Positions 56,787 to 64,000 of a stretch of 64,000 nt of DNA are shown here, piece after piece. Positions within the stretch are counted from its first letter, which is position 1. Each line of letters begins with the position of its first letter. A program made the translations under genes and the position numbers. The notes under the pieces are model-generated. The model was not told the DNA's origin. It did no database searches and worked only from the letters and a program-made list of their open reading frames with translations. Source of the stretch: Nocardia terpenica (GTDB taxonomy: Bacteria > Actinomycetota > Actinomycetes > Mycobacteriales > Mycobacteriaceae); assembly GCF_013186535.1 (NCBI RefSeq), contig NZ_JABMCZ010000002.1:1674001-1738000 (forward strand), in the 5' to 3' direction.

Positions 56787-57620
56787 CTAGCTCTTCACGC
56801 CGCCCGCGGTCAGGCCCGAGATGATCCGGCGCTGGAAGATCAGCACCATGACGACCAGCGGCACCGTCACGATGGTGCCCGCGGCCATGATCGCCGCGTA
56901 CGGCTCCACCAGCGGGTCGTTGCCGACGAAGCGGGCGATCGCGACCGTCACCGGTTCGGTGGCGTCCGCGGACAGCAGCCGGGCCAGCAGGTATTCGTTC
57001 ACCGCGGCGATGAAGGCCAGGATGGCGGTGGTGAATACGGCCGGGGCGGCCAGCGGCAGCATCACCAGCCGGAACGCCTGCAACCGGCTCGCGCCGTCGA
57101 TGCGGGCGGCCTCCTCCAGCTCCCACGGCAGCTCGGAGAAGAACGAGGACAGCACGTACACGGTCATCGGCAGCACGAAGGAGATGTTCGGGATGATCAT
57201 CGCCTGGTAGTGCCCGATCCAGCCGATATCGGTGAACAGCTGGAACAGCGGCGTCACCAGCACCACCACCGGGAACATCGAGGCGCTCAGGATCAGCCCG
57301 GCCACCAGCCGCTTGCCGCGAAAGGCCAGGCGCGCCAGCGCGTATCCGGCCAGCATGCCGATCAGCAGCGCGATGGCGGTGGTGGCCGCGCCGATGATCA
57401 CGCTGTTCACCAGCGCCCGGCCGAAGTTGTTGCCGCGGCTGGTGTCGAAGGCGTTGCGGAAATTCGCGAACGTCAGGTGGGTGGGCCACGGGGTGTTGTC
57501 GAAGGTGTAGTTCGGGTCGCGGAAGGCGGTGACGGCCATCCAGTAGAACGGCCCCAGCCCCCACACCAGCACGATCAGCGCGCCCAGGTAGATGCGCGCC
57601 GATTTCAGTCGGGAAATCAT
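56787..57620 (-). CDS. sugar ABC transporter permease, MalG/SugB type
   Basis: 277 residues, six membrane segments. The EAA loop reads ELEEAARIDGASRLQAFRLVMLPLAAPA, which contacts the ATPase. Family: carbohydrate ABC permeases (CUT1). ATG overlaps the stop of the partner permease (ATGA). With the next two genes it forms a LpqY-SugA-SugB-like importer. No ATPase gene follows, so it probably uses a shared SugC/MsiK-type ATPase encoded elsewhere. Confidence 0.9.
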   Translation of the reverse strand: MISRLKSARIYLGALIVLVWGLGPFYWMAVTAFRDPNYTFDNTPWPTHLTFANFRNAFDTSRGNNFGRALVNSVIIGAATTAIALLIGMLAGYALARLAFRGKRLVAGLILSASMFPVVVLVTPLFQLFTDIGWIGHYQAMIIPNISFVLPMTVYVLSSFFSELPWELEEAARIDGASRLQAFRLVMLPLAAPAVFTTAILAFIAAVNEYLLARLLSADATEPVTVAIARFVGNDPLVEPYAAIMAAGTIVTVPLVVMVLIFQRRIISGLTAGGVKS

Positions 57621-58600
57621 CAGTGCGCCTTCCGCTGTTCTTCCTGGGTCGCCACGGCATTGGCGCCCAACACCTTCACCAGCACGAACGCGACCGCGAA
57701 GATCATGAAGAAGGTCAGCACCGACAGCGCCGAGGCGCTGTTGGCCCCCTGGCGCACCTGGTCGACCACCAGGATGGAGATGGTCCGGGTGGCCGGATTG
57801 CCCTGCGTCATGATGGCGGGCAGGTCGTACAGGCGCAGCGCGTCCATGGTGCGGAACAGCACCGCCACCAGCAGCGCGGGCTTCAGCAGCGGCAGCGTGA
57901 TCTGGGTGAACCGCTGCCACGCCGAGGCGCCGTCGACGCGGGCGGCCTCGTACACGTCGCCCGGAATCACCTGCAGCCCGGCCAGAATCAGCAGTGCCAT
58001 GAACGGCGTGGTCTTCCAGACGTCGGCGGTGATCACCGCGACCCGCGACCACATCGGGTCGGTCTGCCACAGCAGATGGGTGTGCAGCACCCGGTTGACC
58101 ACGCCGTCGTACTGGAACATGAACTCCCACAGCCGCGCCGTGACCGCGGTGGGGATCGCCCACGGGATCAGCACCGCCGCGCGCAGCAGCGCCCGCCCGC
58201 GGAAGGTCTTGCCCATCACCATCGCCATGCCGAGCCCGATGGTGGCCTCCAGCGTCACGGTCACCACGGTGAACAGCAGCGTGACTGCGACCGCCGCCCA
58301 GAACTGGGAGCCGAGATTGCCGGTCGGGCAGGATTCCATACCGCCGCCGGGCAATTGGCACTGCTGCAGCAGCCAGTGCGTGTAATTGCCGAAGCCGGCG
58401 GGCCCGCCCTCCTCGAACATGCCGGTGGCCTCGTTGAGGCCGGAGTCCTTCTGGAAGGACATCCACACCGCCCGCACCACCGGATAGCCGATGACCACGG
58501 CCAACGCCAGCAGCACGGGGGCGACGAACAGCCACGGCCGGGCGCGCCTGGTGTGCGGGGCGGTCGACGCCGCCTGCGTCGCTCCCGAGGGATCTGACAC
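57620..58600 (-). CDS. sugar ABC transporter permease, MalF/SugA type
   Basis: 326 residues, six membrane segments after a short N-terminal tail. The EAA loop is VYEAARVDGASAWQRFTQITLPLLKPA. A periplasmic loop of about 60 residues lies between the first two membrane segments. Start GTG 58600 with GGAGAG upstream. Middle gene of the three-gene importer operon, 50 bp after the lipoprotein gene. Confidence 0.9.
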   Translation of the reverse strand: MSDPSGATQAASTAPHTRRARPWLFVAPVLLALAVVIGYPVVRAVWMSFQKDSGLNEATGMFEEGGPAGFGNYTHWLLQQCQLPGGGMESCPTGNLGSQFWAAVAVTLLFTVVTVTLEATIGLGMAMVMGKTFRGRALLRAAVLIPWAIPTAVTARLWEFMFQYDGVVNRVLHTHLLWQTDPMWSRVAVITADVWKTTPFMALLILAGLQVIPGDVYEAARVDGASAWQRFTQITLPLLKPALLVAVLFRTMDALRLYDLPAIMTQGNPATRTISILVVDQVRQGANSASALSVLTFFMIFAVAFVLVKVLGANAVATQEEQRKAH

Positions 58601-58650
58601 CGTTCTCTTCTCTCCTACGGGACTGACTCGGTCGCTACTGTGGCCGTCCG

Positions 58651-59955
58651 TCAGGAGCCGGCGGCTTCGATGCCCTTCTGCATGCCGACGATGGCGGCGT
58701 CGACCGACTTGGTGCCGGTCAGCGCCGCATAGGCGTTGTCCTGGATGGCCTTCGACACCGCGGTGTAGTACGGGGTGACCGGGCGCGGCACGGCGCTGGC
58801 GATGGAGTCCTTCAGCGCGGGCATGTAGGGGAACTTGGCGATCAGTGCCGGGTCGTCGTACAGCGAGGCCCGCACCGGCGGCAGCGCGCCCTCGGCGACG
58901 ATGTGCTGGGCGTCCTCACTGATCAGGAAGCGCAGGAAGTCCAGCGCGGTGGCCTTGTGCTTGGAGTAGGCGCTGATGGCGGCGTTGTAGCCGCCCAGGG
59001 TCGAGGCGCCGATGCTGTCCTTGCCGGGCAGCGGGGCGACGCCGAAATTGCCCTTCACGGCGGAGGAGTCGGCGTTCGCGACGCCGTAGAAGTTCGGCCA
59101 GGTGCGTAGGAACAGCAATTTGCCCTGAGCGAAGGCGTTCTGGCTCTCCGGCTCCTTGAAGGAGATGGCCTCCTTGGGGATGTCGCCGTTCTTGTAGGCG
59201 TCGGCGAGCACCTGCAGGCCCGCGCGCGCCTGCGGGCTGTTGACGGTAGGGGTTTTGCCGTCCGGGCCGACGAAGGTGCCGCCGTAGGCGTTGATGACCT
59301 CCGCGGCGTTCACGGTCAGGCCCTCGTAGGGGGCGAACTGTCCGGCGTAGCAGCCGATTCCGTGGTCGCGCGCGACGCCGCAGTCCTGCAGCATCTCGGT
59401 CCAGGTCTTCGGCGGGTTGGGCACCAGGTCCTTGCGGTAGTACAGCAGGCCGCCGTTGGTGTTGCGCGGCGCGGCGTACAGGGTGCCCTTGTAGGTGGCG
59501 CTGGCCACGGTCGGCGAGAGCAGCGTGGAGGTGTCGATGGCGAAGGAGTCCTTCAGCGGCTGGATCCAGCCCTTGGCCGCGAATTCCGCGGTCCACGGCA
59601 CGTCCAGCGCCAGGACGTCGTAGTCGGACTGCTTGGCCCGCATGTGCTGGGCCATGTCGTCGTACTGCTGGGAGGCGTCGTTGGACTGTTCCTTGAAGGT
59701 CACCTTCTCGTCCGGATGCGCGGTGTTCCAGCGCTCGATGAGCTGCTTGACCGCGCCGGTCTCACTGGTGTCCTGGCCCTCCACGTAGGTGATGGGTCCG
59801 CGGCCGGTGAGGTTCTGCCCGGCGGCGCTCTCCCCGCCGCCGCTGCTCGAGCACGCGCTGGTGAAGGCGCCGATCAGCAGCGCGGCCGAGGCAGCCGCCA
59901 TCGCGGCGCGGGACAACAGGAACGAGCGTCGTGACGACACCGTGTTCAAAGCCAT
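58651..59955 (-). CDS. sugar-binding lipoprotein, LpqY-like
   Basis: 434 residues. N-terminus SSRRSFLLS is a twin-arginine-like motif, followed by a hydrophobic segment and lipobox TSAC, so probably a Tat-exported lipoprotein. The mature part is a type 1 solute-binding fold: VLALDVPWTAEFAAKGWIQPL and GALPPVRASLYDDP match the mycobacterial trehalose-binding LpqY. Trehalose or a related disaccharide is therefore the best guess. ATG 59955 with GGAG upstream. Confidence 0.88.
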   Translation of the reverse strand: MALNTVSSRRSFLLSRAAMAAASAALLIGAFTSACSSSGGGESAAGQNLTGRGPITYVEGQDTSETGAVKQLIERWNTAHPDEKVTFKEQSNDASQQYDDMAQHMRAKQSDYDVLALDVPWTAEFAAKGWIQPLKDSFAIDTSTLLSPTVASATYKGTLYAAPRNTNGGLLYYRKDLVPNPPKTWTEMLQDCGVARDHGIGCYAGQFAPYEGLTVNAAEVINAYGGTFVGPDGKTPTVNSPQARAGLQVLADAYKNGDIPKEAISFKEPESQNAFAQGKLLFLRTWPNFYGVANADSSAVKGNFGVAPLPGKDSIGASTLGGYNAAISAYSKHKATALDFLRFLISEDAQHIVAEGALPPVRASLYDDPALIAKFPYMPALKDSIASAVPRPVTPYYTAVSKAIQDNAYAALTGTKSVDAAIVGMQKGIEAAGS

Positions 59956-60070
59956 CGATACTCCAGGGTCGAAAACGAGCGTGAGCGCCAGCACACCAAG
60001 CCGGTTGCACAACGCAAGATACATTGTTCGGGTCGGGTTGTGTCGCTTGGTTCTCGTATTCTGGGGCCCG

Positions 60071-60913
60071 ATGTCCACCCAGCTGACTCAGGACAAGTTG
60101 CTCTCCCGCATCGGCGGGCTGCTGCGGCAGGCCGAGTCGACCGACAACGAGCACGAGGCCGAGGCGTTTCTCGCCGCCGCCCAGCGCCTGGCGACCCGTT
60201 CGTCGATCGATCTGACCCTGGCGCGCGCCCACGTGGCCGGGCGGGAGCGGCGGCCGATACCGATGCAGAAGATCATCCCCATCGGCGAGGCGGGCAAGCG
60301 CGGATTGCGCACGTATGTGCAGCTGTTCGTGGCCATCGCGGCCGCCAACGACGTGCGCTGCGATGTGGCGCGCTCGTCCACCCAGGTCTACGCGTACGGT
60401 TTCGACACCGACATCGCCACCTGCGAGGCGCTGTACGCCAGCCTGCTGGTGCAGATGGTGCGGGCCTCCGATCAGTACATCAAGTCCGGGCAGTACCGGT
60501 CGGCGACGGTGGAGAAGGTGGTCGTCGAGAACCGCTGGGGCCGAAAGGTGCAGCGGCGTATACAGGCCCCTGTCGCAGCGGTGACAGCCCGGCTCAACTT
60601 TCAGATGGCGTTCGCGGCCCGGGTGGGTCGCCGCCTGTCCGAGGTGAAGGCCGATGTCGAGGCGGAGGTGCGGGCCGCGCCCGCCGCCGCCCCGGGCACC
60701 GCGCTCGCGTTGCGCAACAAGGAACTCGAGCTCGAGGACTTCTACAGCCGGACCTCCGAGGCGCGCGGGGTGTGGCGGGGTCCGCAGGAATCGGCCGGAT
60801 ATTCGGCGGCGGCCAGGCGCGCCGGTGATCGCGCGGGCCGCACCGCCCGGCTGGGCTCGGCCCCCGAACTCGGCGCCGCCCGCGGCTCGCTGGGGCCGGG
60901 CGGCAGTCGATGA
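60071..60913 (+). CDS. DUF2786 protein
   Basis: 280 residues. The N-terminal DUF2786 helix pair is LLSRIGGLLRQAESTDNEHEAEAFLAAAQRLATRSSIDLTLA. The rest is mostly helical with a basic C-terminus (AARRAGDRAGRTAR). Function unknown. TATTCT eight bases before the ATG suggests a leaderless mRNA. The TGA overlaps the ATG of the following metalloprotease-like gene (ATGA), a coupling that suggests they work together. Confidence 0.85.
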   Translation: MSTQLTQDKLLSRIGGLLRQAESTDNEHEAEAFLAAAQRLATRSSIDLTLARAHVAGRERRPIPMQKIIPIGEAGKRGLRTYVQLFVAIAAANDVRCDVARSSTQVYAYGFDTDIATCEALYASLLVQMVRASDQYIKSGQYRSATVEKVVVENRWGRKVQRRIQAPVAAVTARLNFQMAFAARVGRRLSEVKADVEAEVRAAPAAAPGTALALRNKELELEDFYSRTSEARGVWRGPQESAGYSAAARRAGDRAGRTARLGSAPELGAARGSLGPGGSR

Positions 60914-61431
60914 CGCGCGTGAGTGTCCGGGATACGCAGCGGGCCAGGGTGTACGACGCGGAGGGCCTGGTGCGGCGGATGTTCGACCGCGCCGACGAGG
61001 TAGGGGTGCGCACGGTCGAGCTGCACGGCTCCCACATCACGCTGCCCATCGAGCGCCGCTTCGCCTCGGTGGACTCGGTGCAGACCTACGCCGACCGCGT
61101 CCTGGCCCTGAACTGGGTCCGCGCCCGCTGGCCCCGCGCCACCGCCGCCCTCACCGTCCGCGCCCGCGCCGGAACCACCGCGGCCCACTACGAATCCACC
61201 CGCGCCGTATTGGCCGTCCCCACCCACACCGGCGGGACCGCCTGGGCCCTACGGGAATTGGTCATCCTCCACGAACTGGCCCACCACCTCGAGCCCCCCG
61301 GCCCCGCCCTGGCCCCGCACGGCCCCGAATTCTGTTCCCGCTACGTCGATCTCGTCGACGGCATCATCGGCCCCGAGGCAGCCCTCGTCCTCCGCACCAC
61401 ATTGCTCGGCTGCGGGGCCAAGCTCGGCTGA
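60910..61431 (+). CDS. TIGR04338-type zinc metalloprotein
   Basis: 173 residues with the zinc motif HELAHHLE, and a further His in HGPEFCSRY as probable third ligand, a SprT/zincin-like arrangement. Actinobacterial genes of this type are commonly placed after a DUF2786 gene, as here (overlap of 4 bp). No signal peptide, so a cytoplasmic peptidase or DNA-associated protein. The stop is followed at once by dyad copy 9. Confidence 0.87.
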   Translation: MTRVSVRDTQRARVYDAEGLVRRMFDRADEVGVRTVELHGSHITLPIERRFASVDSVQTYADRVLALNWVRARWPRATAALTVRARAGTTAAHYESTRAVLAVPTHTGGTAWALRELVILHELAHHLEPPGPALAPHGPEFCSRYVDLVDGIIGPEAALVLRTTLLGCGAKLG

Positions 61432-61454
61432 TTCCCGCCAAAAGCACGCGGGAA
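61432..61454 (+). repeat. dispersed dyad element, copy 9
   Basis: Arms TTCCCGC and GCGGGAA around CAAAAGCAC, starting at the base after the TGA. Compared with other copies both arms have lost one base at the matching place (CCCGC and GCGGG instead of CCCGGC and GCCGGG), a symmetrical change. Confidence 0.9.
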
Positions 61455-61856
61455 CGACGGTCGTTCTCACGCGCCGACCCTCGTCGTTCCCGCGTGGCGA
61501 CGGTGGTGGTTCTCGCGTGGCGTCGGTGGTGGTTCTCGCGTGACGACGGTGGTGGTTCTCGCGTGGTGTCGGTGGTTGTTTCCGCGTGGCGTTGGTGGTC
61601 GTTCTCGCGTGGCGTTGGTGGTTGTTTCCGCGTGGTGTCGGTGGTTGTTTCCGCGTGGCGTTGGTGGTCGTTCTCGCGTGGCGTTGGTGGTTGTTTCCGC
61701 GTGGCGTTGGTGGTTGTTCCCCGCGTGGTGTCGGTGGTGGTTCTCGCGTGGTGTCGGTGGTGGTTCTCGCGTGGTGTTGGTGGTCGTTTCCGCGTGGCGT
61801 TGGTGGTTGTTCCCCGCGTGGTGTCGGTTGTCGTTCCCGCGTGGCGACGGTTGTCG
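61455..61856. repeat. 23-bp tandem array, about 17 units
   Basis: Units of 23 bp of the type GTTCTCGCGTGG plus CGTTGGTGGTC, with variants GTTCCCGCGTGG and GTTTCCGCGTGG. Towards the right end the units approach the outer arm of copy 10 (GTTCCCGCATG). Read on the menC strand: hairpin, then repeated 3' arm plus spacer. Because 23 is not a multiple of three every frame is open or closed by chance; no gene is encoded. With copies 9 and 10 it fills the 448-bp gap between convergent genes. Confidence 0.93.
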
Positions 61857-61879
61857 TTCCCGCATGCTTTTGGCGGGAA
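61857..61879 (-). repeat. dispersed dyad element, copy 10
   Basis: Arms TTCCCGC and GCGGGAA around CAAAAGCAT on the minus strand, starting at the base after the menC TGA (61880-61882). It has the same shortened arms as copy 9, so the facing pair evolved together. Confidence 0.92.
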
Positions 61880-62854
61880 TCAGTTCAGCAGGCGGCGCAC
61901 TCGGTTCAGACGGGCGCGCCACCACTCGGTTCGCTCGGGGGCGGGGTGGCGGAAGCGTTGGAGCAGTTCGGGATTCGGGGTGGGTGGGGTGGTGGGGACG
62001 AGGAGGTGGCCGTCGACGGGACGGAGGGAGTCGGTGACGACGTCGCCGTCGAAGAGGTTCAGGGTGCCCAGGCCGCAGGCGAAGTCGAGGTGTGGGAGGG
62101 CTCCGGCCAGGGCCAGCTGGGCGGCGAGGCCGACGCTGGTTTCCAGGGCGGAGGAGACCACGCACGGGAGGGCGGCGGCCTCGGCGACGCGGAGGGCGCG
62201 GCGCACCCCGCCCAGGGGGGTGCATTTCAGGACCGCGATATCGGCCGCGCCCGCCACCGCGACGCGCAGCGGATCCTCGGCGCGGCGGATGGATTCGTCG
62301 GCGGCGATCGGGACGTCGACGCGGCGGCGGACCGCGGCCAGCTCCTCGATGGTGCGACAGGGTTGCTCGACGTATTCCAGCCCGCCCGCGGCGCGGTCGA
62401 TCCGCCGGATGTGCGCGACCGCGGTCTCGACGTCCCAGCGCCCGTTGGCGTCGACGCGGATCGACCCGCCGGGCCCCAGCGCGTCGCGCACCGCGGCGAC
62501 CCGCTCCAGATCCTCGGCCAGCGAATCCGGGTGATCGGCGACCTTCACCTTGGCGGTGTGGCAGCCGGACGCGGCGACGACCGCGTGCGCGCGCTCCGGG
62601 CCGACCGCGGGCACCGTGCAGTTCACCGGAATCCGCTCGCGCACCGGCTCCGGCCAGCCCGCCTCGATCTGCTCGACGGTGGTGGCCAGCCACCCGGCCG
62701 CCTCCCGATCGTCGTACTCGGGGAACGGGCAGAACTCCCCCCACCCGCGCGGCCCCTCGACCAGCACGCCCTCGCGCACGGTGATGCCCCGGAACCGGGT
62801 GCGCAGCGGAATCGCGTACACGAATGCCGACTCGGGATCCAGCAGATCGCTCAC
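61880..62854 (-). CDS. menC: o-succinylbenzoate synthase
   Basis: 324-residue enolase-superfamily enzyme of menaquinone synthesis (SHCHC to o-succinylbenzoate). The first catalytic Lys is in TAKVKV, metal ligands are in RVDANGRWD, EYVEQP and AADES, and the second Lys is in VLKCTPLGG. The sequence resembles Rv0553. Start GTG 62854 (or GTG three codons earlier). 21 bp after the thiolase stop on the same strand. Ends directly at dyad copy 10. Confidence 0.9.
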   Translation of the reverse strand: MSDLLDPESAFVYAIPLRTRFRGITVREGVLVEGPRGWGEFCPFPEYDDREAAGWLATTVEQIEAGWPEPVRERIPVNCTVPAVGPERAHAVVAASGCHTAKVKVADHPDSLAEDLERVAAVRDALGPGGSIRVDANGRWDVETAVAHIRRIDRAAGGLEYVEQPCRTIEELAAVRRRVDVPIAADESIRRAEDPLRVAVAGAADIAVLKCTPLGGVRRALRVAEAAALPCVVSSALETSVGLAAQLALAGALPHLDFACGLGTLNLFDGDVVTDSLRPVDGHLLVPTTPPTPNPELLQRFRHPAPERTEWWRARLNRVRRLLN

Positions 62855-62875
62855 CCCGCCCACCCTAGAGCGCGA

Positions 62876-64000
62876 TCAGAGCCGTTCGTAGACGGTGGCG
62901 TTGGACAGCCCACCGGCCTCGCACATGGCCTGCAGGCCGAAGCGGCCGCCGCGCTCGTGCAGGGCGTGCACCAGGGTGGTGGCCAGCCGCGCGCCGGAGG
63001 CGCCGAGCGGGTGACCGAGCGCGATGGCGCCGCCGTCGACATTGACCCGGGACAGGTCCGCGCCGGTGTCGTGCTGCCAGGCCAGCACCACCGAGGAGAA
63101 CGCCTCGTTGATCTCGAACAGGTCGATGTCGTCGAGCGTCAATCCGGCCCGCCGCAACACCTTTCGCGTCGCCGGGATCACCGCGGTCAGCATGAGCAGC
63201 GGATCGTCGCCCGCCACCGCGAAGCTGTGCACCCGCGCCAGCGGGCGCAGCCCCAGCCGCGCGGCCATCTCGCTGGTGGTGATCAGCACGGCGGCGCTGC
63301 CGTCGTTGATCTGACTCGCGTTGGCGGCGGTCACATTCCAGCCGATCTCCGGGAAGCGCGCCGCGTACTCGTCGGAGTAGTACGCCGGGCGCAACCCGCT
63401 CAGCAGCTCCAGCGTGCTGCCGACCCGGATGCCCTCGTCGGCGGTCAGCCCCGCGATCGGCGCCAGCTGGCTGTCGAAGGCGCCGTTTTTCGTTGCGGCG
63501 GCGGCCTTCTCGTGGCTGGCGAGCGCGAACTCGTCCATCGCGGTCCGGCCGATATTCCAGCGGGCGGCGATCAGCTCGGCGCTGATGCCCTGCGGCACAA
63601 GACCTTCCGGATACCGCTCGGCGAATGCGACGCCCTCGAGGTCGGTCGCGCCGATCAGGTTGGCGCCCATGGGAACTCGTCCCATGGACTCCAGTCCGGC
63701 CGCGACCACCACGTCGTAGGCCCCGGCGATGACGCCCTGCGCCGCGAAGTGGATGGCCTGCTGGCTGCTGCCGCACTGCCGGTCGACCGTGGTGGCCGGG
63801 ACCGACTCGGGATATCCGGCGGCCAGCGCGGCCCGCCGGGTCACGTTCGCGCCCTGCTCGCCGACCTGGGTGACCACGCCGCCGATGACATCGTCGATCA
63901 GCTCCGGATCGATCCCACTGCGCGTCACCACCTCGCGCAGGCTGTGCGCGAGCAGATCCACCGGGTGCACGCCGTGCAGGGCGCCGGTGGGCCTGCCCTT
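62876..64000 (-). CDS. thiolase (acetyl-CoA acetyltransferase family), 5' end beyond the window
   Basis: At least 374 residues visible; the N-terminal few (about 15) lie past the window end. TVDRQCGSSQQA has the acylated Cys, FEINEAFSSV, GGAIALGHPLGASG the active-site His and MCEAGG the second Cys. Reaction: thiolytic cleavage of 3-ketoacyl-CoA or condensation of acetyl-CoA units. Followed by menC on the same strand; a functional link is not obvious. Confidence 0.93.
   Translation of the reverse strand, partial: KGRPTGALHGVHPVDLLAHSLREVVTRSGIDPELIDDVIGGVVTQVGEQGANVTRRAALAAGYPESVPATTVDRQCGSSQQAIHFAAQGVIAGAYDVVVAAGLESMGRVPMGANLIGATDLEGVAFAERYPEGLVPQGISAELIAARWNIGRTAMDEFALASHEKAAAATKNGAFDSQLAPIAGLTADEGIRVGSTLELLSGLRPAYYSDEYAARFPEIGWNVTAANASQINDGSAAVLITTSEMAARLGLRPLARVHSFAVAGDDPLLMLTAVIPATRKVLRRAGLTLDDIDLFEINEAFSSVVLAWQHDTGADLSRVNVDGGAIALGHPLGASGARLATTLVHALHERGGRFGLQAMCEAGGLSNATVYERL

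Noticed and set aside
61455..61856. Coding region through the 23-bp array
   Set aside because: 23 is not a multiple of three, so the open frames encode a 23-residue super-period of Val/Trp/Arg-rich sequence on one strand and Thr/His-rich on the other. No start signals.
2011..61879. The dyad elements as ordinary intrinsic terminators
   Set aside because: They lack U-tracts, two copies are not downstream of genes, one is inside a coding region, and ino1 has a conventional terminator plus the element. A terminator role is possible but does not explain the conserved loop and arrays.

Overview
The window comes from a high-GC actinomycete of the order Mycobacteriales, most probably a Nocardia or close relative. 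The strongest evidence is gene order. From about 34.9 to 53.2 kb it carries dnaB (with an intein), rplI, rpsR, ssb, rpsF, a GT87 membrane glycosyltransferase, ponA1, a DUF5318 protein, a PadR regulator and ino1. This is the arrangement of the Mycobacterium tuberculosis Rv0046c-Rv0058 neighbourhood near oriC. It is interrupted here by about 6.7 kb of extra genes and by a second copy of both the GT87 protein and the class A penicillin-binding protein. Lipid enzymes (acyl-CoA dehydrogenase, two AMP-forming ligases, thiolase), MenC, a P450 and an NlpC/P60 wall hydrolase under a c-di-AMP riboswitch fit the same group.

Layout. 0-10 kb: hydrolases, an acyl-CoA dehydrogenase, an AAA ATPase, the riboswitch and NlpC/P60 gene, an S4 protein. 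10-17.6 kb: one leftward operon read as 20-codon leader ORF, polyketide synthase-like protein (1790 aa), FAAL-like protein, ParB-like protein and cation/proton antiporter. 17.9-34.9 kb: metabolic genes of mixed orientation (DMT exporter, nitronate monooxygenase, FadD, isochorismatase-fold protein, flippase-like membrane protein, LysR, methyltransferases, CrtI-like oxidase, NUDIX, secreted peptidase, P450, flavin reductase, double Lrp regulator). 34.9-39.8 kb: the ribosomal-protein/SSB operon and dnaB. 39.9-48.1 kb: two GT87 paralogues flanking an accessory segment. 48.1-56.7 kb: two class A PBPs flanking PadR-ino1 and two effector-binding-domain proteins. 56.8-60 kb: a LpqY-SugA-SugB-like sugar importer without its ATPase. 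60-64 kb: a DUF2786/metalloprotease pair, a tandem array, menC and a thiolase cut by the window end.

Two things stand out. First, ten copies of a dyad element, made of complementary arms around a conserved CAAAAGCAT-type loop, are scattered through the window. Six start at or within two bases of a stop codon, always in the same orientation relative to the gene. At seven loci the element is followed, on the side away from its 5' arm, by tandem repeats built from its 3' arm plus a locus-specific spacer. One of these element-plus-array units sits in frame inside the PKS-like gene, between the KR-like and ACP-like regions. Second, the PKS-like protein and its FAAL-like partner are long, intact reading frames that have lost canonical catalytic residues in the KS, AT, KR, ACP and adenylation motifs. 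They look like a conserved pseudoenzyme pair and not a working synthase. These two observations are the best candidates for undescribed biology here. No IS element, tRNA, rRNA or CRISPR array was seen.
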